Position numbers and translations under genes: made by a program
Notes under the pieces: model-generated
Databases searched by the model: none
Told to the model about the DNA's origin: nothing
What the model saw: only the letters and a program-made list of their open reading frames with translations
In this document: piece after piece, positions 12,773-23,075 of the stretch
Numbering within the stretch: the first letter of the stretch is position 1
How the letters are laid out: each line of letters starts with the position of its first letter
Assembly: GCA_904066235.2 (NCBI GenBank)
Contig: CAJFCV020000002.1
Location: 1,488,001-1,552,000 of the forward strand
Length of the DNA: 64,000 bases
DNA from: Bursaphelenchus xylophilus
Taxonomy: Eukaryota > Nematoda > Chromadorea > Rhabditida > Aphelenchoididae
Direction: 5' to 3'

Positions 12773-14073
12773 AATTTTATATTTCTTGAATTTTCCATCT
12801 TTTTTTAAACGAGCCCTCTTTTTTAAGGCTAACTTTGAAGCAGTCTGCTAACGACCTCCGCCGAGTCTTTCCAAACGATCAAAACTGGCGGATAGCAAGG
12901 ACATTGCACGTCAAAACAATTCTTTCAGAAAATTGAAAAAACAAGGAATCTCGGATCATTGATTTTTTGCGAGGTGCCACAGAATTATCGAGCTTGAAAA
13001 ATTATTTTCCTCTTCGAAAAACATTTTTCTCGAAATTCCCTGGGAAAGGTTTCTTTTGTGACTCAATAATTCAGCGACATTTCGTCAAAAAATCAATGAT
13101 GCCTGTTTATGCAAGGCCCAAAATCCGAAGATAACTCGCAATTAGACAGAGCTTGGTTCCGAATTTTACGTTTTTCCCTCCTGAACTAGACCTGTAAAAC
13201 TTAAAAAATTGAAATCCCTAAATGCCAGTAACCAAAGTTACTATCTTGCCATAAAAACATAACTTTTATCACATAAGATTTTTGTGAAAAGCTACCTGAC
13301 AACCAACTCTACAAGACTCTAAAATAACTACAAAAAAATCAGGAATGATTGACACTTTCATCATTCGAAATGCACTTATTTCGTCCACTATGACATCAAA
13401 ATTGTGACATGGAAAACTGTCGAAATGTGGCAGAAACCTGAGAAGCTACGGTAACGAAAATATAGGTTTACTTTTTGCGTTCCAAAGTCTTCAGAACTCA
13501 ACAAAAAACTGTTCAAAAACTCCGTTCTTCCTCCGTTTTCGAACAAAAAACAAAATAATTCTTCGTATTTCAAGAGGCGAAAAAAACATGGAACAAAGCA
13601 AAGCAGAGTAATTCTCCCGCTCTTCTCTCTTTTTGATTATTTTATTTCCTGAGGGTCAGAAGGAAATTCCGTCCCACTCGAGAAATGTGGACACAACTTT
13701 TTTTGGGTGCGCTCGTTCCATCTTATTTATTGTCCTCTTGGGGTCGGAGAGTAAGCGGAAAAACTGGAATCCAAAGCAAAAAACAGAAAAAAGTAAAGAA
13801 AAAAATGAGAAATGGGTTGGAAAAGTTGGCCAGATGAGTTGCGCTGAGCAATGGGCATCTTGCGCAGAAGATGATTTGTGGAGAATTAGGCGGTCGTGTC
13901 AATGATGACTTGCAGATGCGATGTGTAGAAAAAATCTTTAAGGAGCAAAGCTCGCATCACCGTTAAATTTTATTTTCATGACATTCCAAGACCACCTATA
14001 TCTTATTGAATACCTTTTTTTGATGCATTGCGGGCTGAGTGCTGAAGTTCAACAACTTTTCAAGGGAAGGTCC
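12773..14073. other. No supported gene
   Basis: AT-rich, with many TTTTT/AAAAA tracts. The open frame at 13633-13905 (+) is lysine-rich low-complexity sequence with no domain or splice context. Confidence 0.4.
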
Positions 14074-14081
14074 GCCAGGAC

Positions 14082-14881
14082 TAGACTTGGCTGCCGGGCT
14101 GGGCCGGCCCGGGCCGGGCCGGGCCAAAGCAAAATTGAAACGGGCCGGGCCGGGCCGACCTGTTCCGGCCCGCGGGCCGGGCCGCAACTTTCGGCCCGGG
14201 CCGGCCCGGCAAAATTAAAATTCTGAATTTCAAAGCGAAAAGTTGGGTTGCCAATAAAATTAAAAGCAAAGCCAAGAATGGGGTCTATATTTTTCATACA
14301 GTAAGCATAATTTTATAAAAATAAAGCACGGAAGTACTCAAAAATGGCTACTAATAAGAAGTTTTACTAGTAAAATCTATTAAGTACTAATGGATATTAG
14401 TGTTTGTAGTAATTTTTTGAACAAAAACTCAAAATAAACGTAACCGACATCCTTAAAAACACAATTAAAAGAAGTCGTGTGAAGCAACGCTATCATCTTG
14501 AAGTTGAAAACCTTGTTAAACGTGGTTCCGCCTTTGCTGAATCTGTAAAATTGATCTTGGGGAAATTTTTAACAGTCTGAAAAAGGATCTCGGGAATTTT
14601 TTGATTAATTTTAAAAAGGCAATGCGTTGGTAAGTAATTTTTTGCTTTAAAAATGTACTGTTAGTTGTTATAGTAAAGAAAAATATGTCATATCTAATAG
14701 CGAATTAAGGTTTGTTATTTCTTCTCAATTTTCGGGCCGGCCCGGGCCGGCCCGGGCCGGGCCGCGGGCTGGGCCGGGCCGGGCCGAAGAAAAATTGAAA
14801 CGGGCCGGGCCGGGCCGACCTCTTCCGGCCCGCGGGCCGGGCCGCGATTTTCGGCCCGGGCCGGCCCGAGAGCCAAGTCTA
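14082..14881. mobile_element. GC-rich non-autonomous hAT-type element
   Basis: Bounded by the inverted repeat TAGACTTGGCT / AGCCAAGTCTA and flanked by a perfect 8-bp direct repeat, GCCAGGAC (14074-14081 and 14882-14889). An 8-bp TSD and a TAGxxTTGGC-like end are hallmarks of the hAT superfamily. Both subterminal regions (about 14092-14212 and 14733-14873) are built from GGGCCGG/CCGGCCC units and are strikingly GC-rich against the AT-rich background. The centre is AT-rich and has no transposase. Confidence 0.85.
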
Positions 14882-15070
14882 GCCAGGACAGAGAAGTCCC
14901 GAATAACGGTTTTTGTCAATTCTTTTATCATTTTGACGCAGCGGAGTTCTCAGCGGACGCTTTAAAGTTAGTCCAAAATGGAACTGCTTGAAAAAAGTTG
15001 GATGGTTCAGAAAATAAAAAATTTACAGTGTAGTACCCCAAGTACGAAGCTCAAGTTTTGATTAAACTTA

Positions 15071-15510
15071 CAGGGGAAGTACTCCAAGTGCGACGCTCAG
15101 ATTTTCTTAAAATTTTGCACACACTTGGACTAAATATCAATTCCTGAAAGTTTTAGCTCGCGCTTTGCCGGCGCCGCCGAGATCGAACGATTTTTGCCGC
15201 CGAGAGAGCACGCTAAACGTGGAGAGCGGTCAGAGAGAAAACACCTTTTTGGCCATAACTTAGGCAGTTTCGAGCGGAAAAAATTGATTTTTTGTAGAAA
15301 CATTATCCTTTACGGTTGAAATAGGCATGAAACTTTTCGAGCCGAAATTCGGCAAAAAGTCCTAAATTTTGGCCGACTTTTGATCTAAAAATCTCGGTTT
15401 TTTCTGCAAAGCGCGAGCTAGAATTCTCGCATATATCTTAGAAAAAATTATTCTAAATTTGTGCCAAGTTTCCTCAAAATCTGAGCGTCGCACTTGGAGT
15501 ACTTCCCCTG
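15071..15510. repeat. Family C TIR element, well preserved
   Basis: A 440-bp element with ends CAGGGGAAGTACTCCAAGTG and its complement. The interior is also largely palindromic. Flanks are TTA on the left and TTT on the right. A cleaner copy at 46123-46571 is flanked by TAA on both sides, which suggests a 3-bp TSD of PIF/Harbinger type; that assignment is an inference. Confidence 0.75.
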
Positions 15511-15573
15511 TTTGCAACAAATTTATAAATTTTTTTTTCTAAAATATATATGAGGATCCTAGCGCCACACTGG

Positions 15574-15600
15574 GCTCATAATTTTCCCGACAGCCTGGTA
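15574..15600. repeat. Family A terminus fragment
   Basis: CTCATAATTTTCCCGACAGC matches the family A right end. No left half is visible. Confidence 0.4.
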
Positions 15601-15729
15601 GTGAATTTTTTCTCAGGGCATCTTACACTGACCGTTGTAACATCGGTGACCGCCATGGTCGCCATGTTTTTCATTCACTAAAATATCACCTTGAAAGCGG
15701 CATTTATTTATTTTTTATGATTTATCTAC

Positions 15730-15872
15730 CTGGATGACACAGAAGAATCCGAAGAATCCTTTAAAACTTCCTTGAATTTTACAATTTCGGGAACATAAAC
15801 GGCATTGACCGGGATTCCCGTCGTTCCCTTCAAAGATTCCACCGTTACGACCAGCTGACCACCTTCCATAAT
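15730..15872 (-). pseudogene. Possible coding remnant or isolated exon
   Basis: A minus-strand frame from an ATG near 15872 to a TAG near 15730 encodes about 47 residues that look protein-like (MEGGQLVVTVESLKG, then an acidic/serine end). An in-frame TGA lies four codons upstream and no clear splice acceptor is nearby. About 200 bp further upstream a second minus-strand stretch (about 16030-16110) has similar wording in a different frame. I do not recognise a family. A decayed gene fragment is my preferred reading. Confidence 0.25.
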
Positions 15873-16229
15873 TCGACGTTCGATTCAGGTCAACTATTGT
15901 AAATCCCCACCACAGACGAAGATTCTCCCAACGTTCTCTTATTTATTTACTTTCATCAAGCTCACTCAATACTTGCGCAGTTGAACGCGCCGGACGGCAA
16001 GTTTAACGATGATGTTTTAACACCCAGGGTTTAGGATTGTGCCGTCGGATGGCGTTCGAATTCAGTCTCATGACGCCGAGAGTTCCCTTGAAATCAATGG
16101 GTTTTATCAGGATAAAAGGCTTCGGTGGCTTTTGGAGATTCATTCGGGCGTCATGGAACAAGGAACGGCTCTGGAAGAGGCGGAAATTAGGTCATCGGTC
16201 TGAGTCATCGAAGATGACAGTGTAAAATT

Positions 16230-17325
16230 TATTGTGTTGCTGTTGTGGTAGTTTTTGGAGTACTATGACGGGCACTGTAGGATTTTTAAGGGGAAATATT
16301 CAAAGTATGAGCATGGATTTTAAAAACTTGATTGTGAAATTTTCTTTGTCTGGCAGACTCTCTTAATCCTACATGCTTTCTCGTAAAGTAAAATACAGAA
16401 TATTTCCATCAAGTTTGTAAAGAAGAAACTGAACTTTTCCGTATTTGTAAACCTTTTTGATAATGTCAGCGGAAACCTCATCCCATTTTTCTACCAAAAA
16501 ATCATCATTTTTTCTGGTCATTATTTGCCCATTTTTCCCAATTTTCAATTTCATAAACTATCGAAATGAACTTATATACGAACAAATTTTCATTGCCCTA
16601 TAAACTCCCTATAAATCTTCCTCAACGTTCCCCAACAACAGTTTGATTTTTGAAGCTCCATTTTATGTCTCAAAACCCAACTGACCCATCGAAAGCAGAA
16701 GGTGATATTTTTCCCACGACGTCACAAGTACAGAGCCGAGCCGATGACGTCGCTTTCGGTCGCATTCGGTTTGGCGACGTTTCTGTTTACCAAAGAGTGC
16801 CGGCAATCTGTTTTTTGGAGGTCACAACACCCACAAGTCTAATTTCGCCGGCTCGTAGTTTCATTTTCCGCGTTTTCCGCATTGTAACCATTAATGGGTT
16901 GTGAAAACAGCGGGTTAATTGAAGAAGCACTTGATGTTATGTGTTCGATAAAGTGGACATAAATTGGGGGTTCTGGGTTGCGGTAGGGTGGGTGCTTATG
17001 CTTGATGTAATGGTTGTTTTCGGCAGTTTTAAAATTTTTCTTACGTAAGCGTAAGAAAAATTTACTTAATTTTTCTTCATGGGGATGTCGTATATGTATT
17101 TTTTCAGCTTGTTTGGCTTTAATCTTCTAGAAAAAACAACCTTTCTGCTGGAAGTGCTAAAAAACTTATTGTAATGTTTGAAATTCAAGGTTATTTAGTA
17201 ATTAAATCACCATTCCCGGAGCAAAATTCTCAGAATTCAACTTTGTATTTGCAACCGTTCGCATACGTATACGCGTTATTGCCAGCCTTGTAAAAATCTA
17301 AAACCATACCCATTTGATTTCAGCC
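16230..17325. other. Upstream region of the Y-rich secreted gene
   Basis: No gene is supported, apart from a 61-codon minus-strand open frame (16369-16554) that I do not recognise. Around 16717 and 16743 are two GACGTC-containing sites resembling CRE/bZIP targets. An imperfect palindrome lies near 17040-17070 (TTCTTACGTAAGCGTAAGAA). The motifs suggest possible regulatory DNA for the gene at 17326, but nothing here proves it. Confidence 0.3.
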
Positions 17326-17805
17326 ATGCTTCACTATCTACTAATATCGCTTCTTCTCCTATCAACGGTGACCTCTCAACGTTACGGCTACTACAGCAAC
17401 TATGGCCCCCAGCGCTACAGTGGAAATTATGTCCAGCCAACTTACGCCCAGCCTCAGACCAATGTCGCTTCTCAATACCGCTCCTACTATCAACCAACCA
17501 GCTACTACAACTACCAGCAACCAAGCAGTAGTCAGTATTCAGGCTATGGGCAGCAAAATTACAACTATTACAATCAAAACAATGGTTATAACAGCAATTC
17601 CAACTATCAGTATCCCAGCTACAACTATGGCAGTAGCTATGGCAGCGGAAGCACCGGGTACAACCCTTATTACGTCTCACCGAACAACCAGTACGAGAAC
17701 AGTATCAACTTTTGGAGGACAAGTCAAATTGCTCCGATATACCCTAAAAGTGGGATTAATATGGGAGGCATTTGGCTGTTGTGTTCGGGATGCACAAGAG
17801 GATAG
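17326..17805 (+). CDS. Secreted Tyr/Asn/Gln/Ser-rich low-complexity protein
   Basis: A single-exon frame of 159 residues. The ATG at 17326 follows a TTTCAG acceptor (cis or trans splice site), which supports this start. Residues 1-17 form a typical signal peptide (LHYLLISLLLLSTVTS). The rest is dominated by Y, Q, N, S and G in short units such as YYQPTSYYNY and QQNYNYYNQNNGY, with no globular domain and few charges until the last 30 residues. The C-terminal stretch (NFWRTSQIAPIYPKSG) is less repetitive, and the protein ends with two cysteines (LLCSGC). AATAAA-like signals follow at about 17870. Composition fits an extracellular matrix, cuticle or eggshell component, possibly cross-linked through tyrosines; that role is inferred from composition only. 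Confidence 0.65.
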   Translation: MLHYLLISLLLLSTVTSQRYGYYSNYGPQRYSGNYVQPTYAQPQTNVASQYRSYYQPTSYYNYQQPSSSQYSGYGQQNYNYYNQNNGYNSNSNYQYPSYNYGSSYGSGSTGYNPYYVSPNNQYENSINFWRTSQIAPIYPKSGINMGGIWLLCSGCTRG

Positions 17806-18121
17806 AGCGCGTGTACAAAGAATTGTTGCTTTATTGTTATTTTCTGTAACGAGTATAACTTATTGCAAAATTAATAATAAAATTGATTACTATGTATAAT
17901 AAATGATATATTATTAAAGATTGGCCTCATATTTACATATATATGTATACATATTTTTGGGCATTGTGCTCTCAATAGCGTGGTTAATGATCTTTCTGAT
18001 TTTTGTAGCTTCATGGTGTTTTTTGTGGCTTTTTTGCCAAAGAAGACATTTTTTGTGACTCTATTCTTTATTCTCTATAAATTGATAGTTATTATTTTTT
18101 GTACAATGCCAAACTTCTGTA

Positions 18122-19846
18122 TTATAGCCGCTGATTTGAGCCCGTCCTCTCGAACGATCCGTTAAGATAAGCTCTTCCATTGCCGTTCACAACAGCTTCT
18201 TTCATTTCCAACTCTTCGTTATTACAAAGAACTTTGCGGCTTCGTTGTTTTATCGGTGCAAGGTCGTAACCGGCGACAAACTTCCACTAAAAAAAGTGTA
18301 ATATATACGCTAATCATTAAGCGACAGGGCAAATAAAACGCCATTAAAGAGGCTATTGCAGGTAAAATAAGCCTCAAAATGGCTTACATCCTTTTAAACT
18401 TACAACAAGAATGACAATCACCATTCCAACGGTGAGGCCGGTCAGCACATCAGACCAGTGATGTTTGTGGTCAAAGATTCTGGTCAGCCCAACGTAGATA
18501 GCTCCGCAGAAGGCGAGGGATTGAATCACTGGGATCAAGGTGTTCAACCAGCACTCTCCAGCGGCTCTGGATTGAAGGTAAACCTAAATAATGACAATTA
18601 TGTATTCAACCCGAAGGGAATGCCGATTTCAAGGGGCTTCTTTAGTGAACGAAAAAGATGAGAGCCACGGCGCTCGCCAATGTTACAGCGGCGGGTGTAA
18701 GGTGCTCTTGTACACAAGACCCTTTAAGTTTGCCGGAAAAATTATGAAGGAAATGTAGCGGCGCCGATCGCGTTGCAGAAATCAAAAGAAAGCTTTCGCC
18801 GCAACATAATTTATTTTCTCGGCGGTGATACAGTTTTCGATGCAATAGAATGCTCATTATTTTCCCGACAGACTGATGGACTCTCTTCTTGGAGAGATGT
18901 TCGAAAGTACAGCTCTTGCTGATCCTTTCTATGCGATTTTACTTCGGCCAATGTTCGTAGCCGGAGTAAAGTATGCTCATTATTTTCCCGATAGACCAAT
19001 TCTCAGTTCAGAAAGTAGACTTTGACTTTGGATTTTGCGATGTGCAATAAAAGGTGGAATTTTAGACAGCCCTCTCAACCTATTGCACGGGGAAAAAAGC
19101 AAGAATTTTCACACTGAAAATTGAAGTTTCTTCCTCACTGTATAGTTCACGATTTTAGCCCGGCCACTTTCCAAAAAACTATATAGCTGGCACACTTACC
19201 ACGATAAACATTCCCATGCTCATGGACATTGAAGAATGGCCGCTGAAGAATGATAAGCGCGCGTCTTTCATTTGCCAATCAGACCTCTTCGCGGTGCATT
19301 CGTAATCCGTAAGATACTCATGAGTGGTGCAGTTGTGCCTCCAGTCAATTGTGGGTTGACACACGTCCAAGAAGTTGGGACGCAATCGCCCCACAGCGTT
19401 CTTTGTAACCGCCGTTAGAAAGGAGCATATGACCAGAATTAGAAGGGAATAGCCTGGAAGAAACCAGGTAAGATATGTATGTAAAGGTAAACCGAAAAAC
19501 TTTATGAATACTAACCGTAAAACTTGAGCACTCTAGACAGTAATCTAACCGGCTTCGATCTTCCACATTCAACCTTGGACAAGTATTCATTTTCAAAACG
19601 ATAGAGCCTGAATGACTCTGTGACTATGATGACAATGAGCTGTGGAACGAAAGCAATCAGCAATAGGGCGACAAGGTTCACCGTCTCCGGCTTCATTGGA
19701 TACATGATTGTTTCGTCATCGCAGAAGAATCCCCGTCGATACACTCCCATCCATTCGAAAAGGCCATTCGTTAGAAGTACTGGAATAAGAATAAGAATGT
19801 GAAAAAGTATAAAATACGAAGAAGGTGGCATCCATTTTTGCCTTAT
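18122..19846 (-). CDS. Lipid phosphate phosphatase (PAP2 superfamily), all but the first exon
   Basis: Four in-phase exons: 19516-19846, 19200-19453, 18404-18583 and 18122-18286, about 309 residues. The first contains TM1, then YRRGFFCDDETIMYP, typical of LPP proteins. The second carries phosphatase motif 1 (K..VGRLRPNF) and motif 2 (FSGHSS). The third carries motif 3 (R..DHKHHWSDV). The remaining TM segments lie between, and the tail is charged. The family dephosphorylates phosphatidic acid, lysophosphatidate and related lipids on the outer face of membranes. All catalytic residues seem present. The intron at 18584-19199 holds two family A MITE copies. The acceptor at 19846 requires an upstream exon, and the LTR retrotransposon begins only 53 bp upstream. 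A candidate first exon beyond the insertion (37024-37122) does not match in phase. Confidence 0.85.
18720..18876. repeat. Family A MITE in an LPP intron
   Basis: Right end TTATTTTCCCGACAGACTGA, left end degraded (TTGCCGGAAAAATTATG). Internal GCGGCGCCGATCGCGTTGC is shared with other copies. Confidence 0.7.
18955..19001. repeat. Family A MITE, right-end fragment
   Basis: TATGCTCATTATTTTCCCGA followed by TAGACC matches the family A right end. It lies in the same LPP intron as the copy at 18720-18876. Confidence 0.55.
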
Positions 19847-19898
19847 CTGCAAAAGATACAATGGATATGCGTTAACCCTAAAAGTTTTTGTTCGCGCT

Positions 19899-20375
19899 AG
19901 TAGGACCCGGACCAGCACCATGATCAACAATCACAAGTTCAAACACATTTGGAGCCCTTCAACACCTTTGGAGCCAGCGGAACTTCAAGAACAACCCGCA
20001 CGGATACCCGCAAATGATCTCACCACGGAAACATTTATTGGCATTCTGCAGCAACTACGATAGGATCCACGAAGACGGGGGAATTCAGAAATTGGATAAG
20101 GGATAGATGGAAATATAGGACAGGAATTGGTCAGAGGTTGGAGACGGCCAGAAGGAGGACAGAAGAAGGACGCGCGAGGGCGTGAACCCGAGTAGTATCA
20201 GTTGATACAGTTGGTCTTGGGTTTTTATTGTTGACTTGTTTACTCTTGTTTTGGTATTTTCCCCAGTTGTATCGTTTGGCTTGGATAAACTTATCACTCG
20301 TACGTGTTTGGCGAGTCGTTTCTAGGAGATCTCCGGATCCCTTATCCCCACGAACTACCACTAAATAGTTCTAAT
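19899..20375 (+). repeat. 5' LTR
   Basis: About 477 bp, nearly identical to the copy at 36102-36577. It begins AGTAGGACCCGGACCAGC and ends GTTCTAAT. The left boundary is fixed by divergence from the right copy and by the CGCT duplication. Confidence 0.87.
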
Positions 20376-21527
20376 TGGCGACCACAGGCACTCCACGATC
20401 TTCGGCGACGTTGGACGCGATCTTTCTGGTGGATTTGAGGTGATTTTTTCCCTATTTCTTTCTTGAATTTTAGGTACGAACTTCTCTTGACAGTTCTAAA
20501 AAATCTCTGAACTTCTATTGACAGTTCAAATTGATTTGCGAGCTTCTATTGATAGCTTGTAGGAACTCCGAACTTCTATTGATCGTTTCGGATTTCCTCT
20601 GAGAAACTCTATTTGATCGTTTCGAATCTCCTCTGAGAACCTCTATTGAAGAGTTCCAGCGACCATCGGCTGGCCTCTAACTTGGAAAGTGTCCGATCGT
20701 CCATTTGAAGCGCTATCGTGCTTTTTTTTTTGAGAATTTATCGAATCCTCGAAACTGGTGTTGAATTCCTTACTCATCTGAAGGATCTCCACGTCAAAAA
20801 GAATATTTATCACATATTCTAGCCATATCGGTACCTTTTGTCGAAGGAAATCCCGATTTTTTTCAAGTAAAATTCGATCCAGATATTATACTTGACTTTC
20901 GAAGGAAATTGTGACCTTCATCCTGTTGTTTACCTCAATTGCTGATTAGTGAACCTGTTTTAGCGAATAGATTTAATCGCAAAGGTGTATTTGAGAAGTT
21001 CCGAACTATTTGAAGAGTTTACGGATTTTTGGGTATTAATTTAGGTAATACTTGACGAACTTTGCGTTATATGGCGCGTTTTTGAGCCCCGTTGTTTTCA
21101 GATACAGTGCCCGTTCCTGCCGGTTAGAATAGCAGAGTCTCTTTCTTGTTTATTTGCTGATTATCTCGTTGATTTGGGCTATTTTTTCGTTGATTACCTT
21201 GGTTTATATCAGTTTCGTGAATTCCATTGGTTTTGATTGGAATTTTGATAGTATTGTTGCGATTTTATCAGGTTTATCGTGCTGAAGATAAACTGTTCGT
21301 GTGTGAATTTGTTTCATTGATTATTAAATTGATTTTTACAGGAGAATTAAACAGATCCTTGAAAGACCCAGTATAATATCGAAATAGAAAAGGATTGTTG
21401 ATAAGTCCCTTTGATTTTGTTGTTGTATCTTTAGATTGAAAGATTGAAGCATTCCCAAGAAAATTCTCGGCTCCCGACGTTAATTTAGTTGATTTGTTAC
21501 CTAAAATTGGAAAAAAACTTTCAAAAA
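20376..21527 (+). other. LTR element leader: PBS and short repeats, no gene
   Basis: Starts with TGGCGACCACAGGCAC, as expected for a tRNA 3'-end primer-binding site. From about 20475 to 20655, short related units recur (GAACTTCTATTGACAGTT, CTTCTATTGATCGTTTCG, CCTCTGAGAAC). No open frame of note precedes the ATG at 21528. Confidence 0.6.
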
Positions 21528-22045
21528 ATGCCGAACTTCACGCCAATTTCTCCTCCTACTCCTTCCTTGCGTCCTGAAGACTTTCATCCTTATGATTCGC
21601 GGGTAGAAAGAACTGAATTCTACCAAGAAAGCACGAAAAAAGCATTGTCAGACATAAGCATCACAATTACATTAACAGAAACACAAATTTTTTCTCTGAA
21701 AATGGGCTGGGTGTCGTACATAACTGGCGATGAGAAAGAGGAATACATTTATGAGTTCCTTTACAACATCTTTGTTGTTACAGACGGACTAGACGTCGCA
21801 AATTGTTGCCTTGTACTGGAGAAACGACTTCAGGGTAGAATTTTGGAGTTCTATCAAGGATTAGACAAAAGAACCAATGACTTTTTTGATGTTATTGATC
21901 CATTAATTGAAGAATTTGTTTATAAAAGAGACTCCCTTGTTATCCCTGAAGAAGAGAAAACCTATAGCGACATTCTCTCTGCACTGTTAGTAGATTCTCC
22001 TGAACTTGATCGTCAGTTACTCTCAATTTCACCGCAATTGGATAT
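21528..22045 (+). pseudogene. N-terminal part of the LTR element's single ORF, interrupted by the nested transposon
   Basis: An ATG at 21528 opens a frame that runs to the nested element boundary at 22045 (172 codons plus two bases). It has a proline-rich start (PISPPTPSLRPEDF), then acidic, predicted helical sequence without cysteine-histidine knuckles. Counting one copy of the 4-bp target duplication, the frame is compatible with the ORF that resumes at 34549 and ends at 35941. A Gag-like structural role is the default guess from position. I do not recognise the family. Confidence 0.6.
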
Positions 22046-22141
22046 AAGGCAGGTGCGTTAGTAATTCGCGCCGAACTTTCGAAAAATTTTGCCAAATCCT
22101 GACTGGGAGGCTCCCAGTCAGGAATCCCGGGATTCCTGACT
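22046..22141 (+). repeat. Left terminal inverted repeat of the 12.5-kb element
   Basis: About 95 bp matching the complement of 34449-34544, beginning AAGGCAGGTGCGTTAGTAAT. It ends by merging into the palindromic array. Confidence 0.85.
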
Positions 22142-22812
22142 GTTCGAACAGTCAGGAATCCCGGGATTCCTGACTGTTCGAACAGTCAAAAATTCTTGAC
22201 TGTTGGTCCAGTCAGGAATCCCGGGATTCCTGACTCTACGTAGAGTCAAAAAAATCTTGACTGTTCGAACAGTCAGGAATCCCGGGAATCCTGACTGTTC
22301 GAACAGTCAAAAAATTCTTGACTGTTCGAACAGTCAGGAATCCCGGGAATCCTGACTGGACCAACAGTCAGGATTTTTTTTGACTGGGAGGCCTCAAATC
22401 GACCTCCCAGTCAAGAATTTTTTGACTGTTGATCCAGTCAAAAAAATCCTGACTGTTCGAACAGTCAGGATTCCCGGGATTCCTGACTGTACGTACAGTC
22501 AGGATTTTTTTGACTGTTGATCCAGTCAAAAAATTCTTGACTGTTCGAACAGTCAGGATTCCCGCAAATCCTGACTGGGTCAACAGTCAAAAACTTTTTG
22601 ACTGGGAGCTCGATTTGAGGCCTCCCAGTCAGGAATTTTTTGACTGTTCGAACAGTCAGGATTTCCGCAAATCCTGACTGGGTCAACAGTCAAAAACTTT
22701 TTGACTGGGAGCTCGGTTTGAGGCCTCCCAGTCAGGAATTTTTTGACTGTTCGAACAGTCAGGATTTCCGCAAATCCTGACTGGGTCAACAGTCAAAAAA
22801 ATCTTGACTCGA
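22092..22812. repeat. Left subterminal palindrome array
   Basis: Alternating palindromes joined by A/T-rich spacers (AAAAAATTCT type). The commonest is the perfect 16-mer GACTGTTCGAACAGTC, about nine copies by eye. Others are GACTCTACGTAGAGTC, GACTGTACGTACAGTC, GGAATCCCGGGATTCC and CTGGGAGGCCTCCCAG-type units. All share the half-site TGACTG/CAGTCA. Such arrays usually serve as transposase binding sites and form hairpins readily. Confidence 0.9.
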
Positions 22813-23075
22813 TCAACTACTTTTCTGAATCAAAAAGTAGGCATACAAAATAGAAGTTCAAGTATTTATTGTCACATAAACAGTTGTGAAATAAGAATAC
22901 GCTGTTGATATGTGAGTTTAATTGTGAAGAGGCATCAAATACATCAAATAATAAACAAAAGGCATCAAATACATCAATCAATCCACAAATGGCATCAAAT
23001 ACATCAAAAACAACATACAATTCCTAAAGTTTATATCGAGTATGGGGTTATACAGATTCTTGGGTAATTCTTGGC
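22813..23075 (-). other. 3' flank of the helicase gene
   Basis: Includes three copies of GGCATCAAATACATCAA spaced about 30 bp apart (22930-23006). This would be the 3' UTR or downstream spacer of the helicase gene. No ORF is supported. Confidence 0.5.

Noticed and set aside
14049..14297. Glycine/proline/alanine-rich open frames in the GC-rich element
   Set aside because: They arise in all frames from GGGCC repeats and are not real proteins.
19511..19930. ATG start for the LPP protein at 19930
   Set aside because: The frame upstream of 19846 is intron and LTR sequence. A TTTTGCAG acceptor defines the exon edge.
20085..20361. Open frame repeated at 36288-36500
   Set aside because: It lies inside the LTRs and is duplicated because the LTRs are.
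22368..22789. Overlapping minus-strand open frames with repeated MTQSGFAEILTVRTV translations
   Set aside because: They are translations of the palindrome array and have no independent coding evidence. The same applies to 33484-34227.
22092..22812. CRISPR-like array
   Set aside because: Repeats and spacers are not regular, the units are perfect palindromes of several kinds, and a mirrored array exists at the other end. This is a transposon subterminal repeat in eukaryotic DNA.
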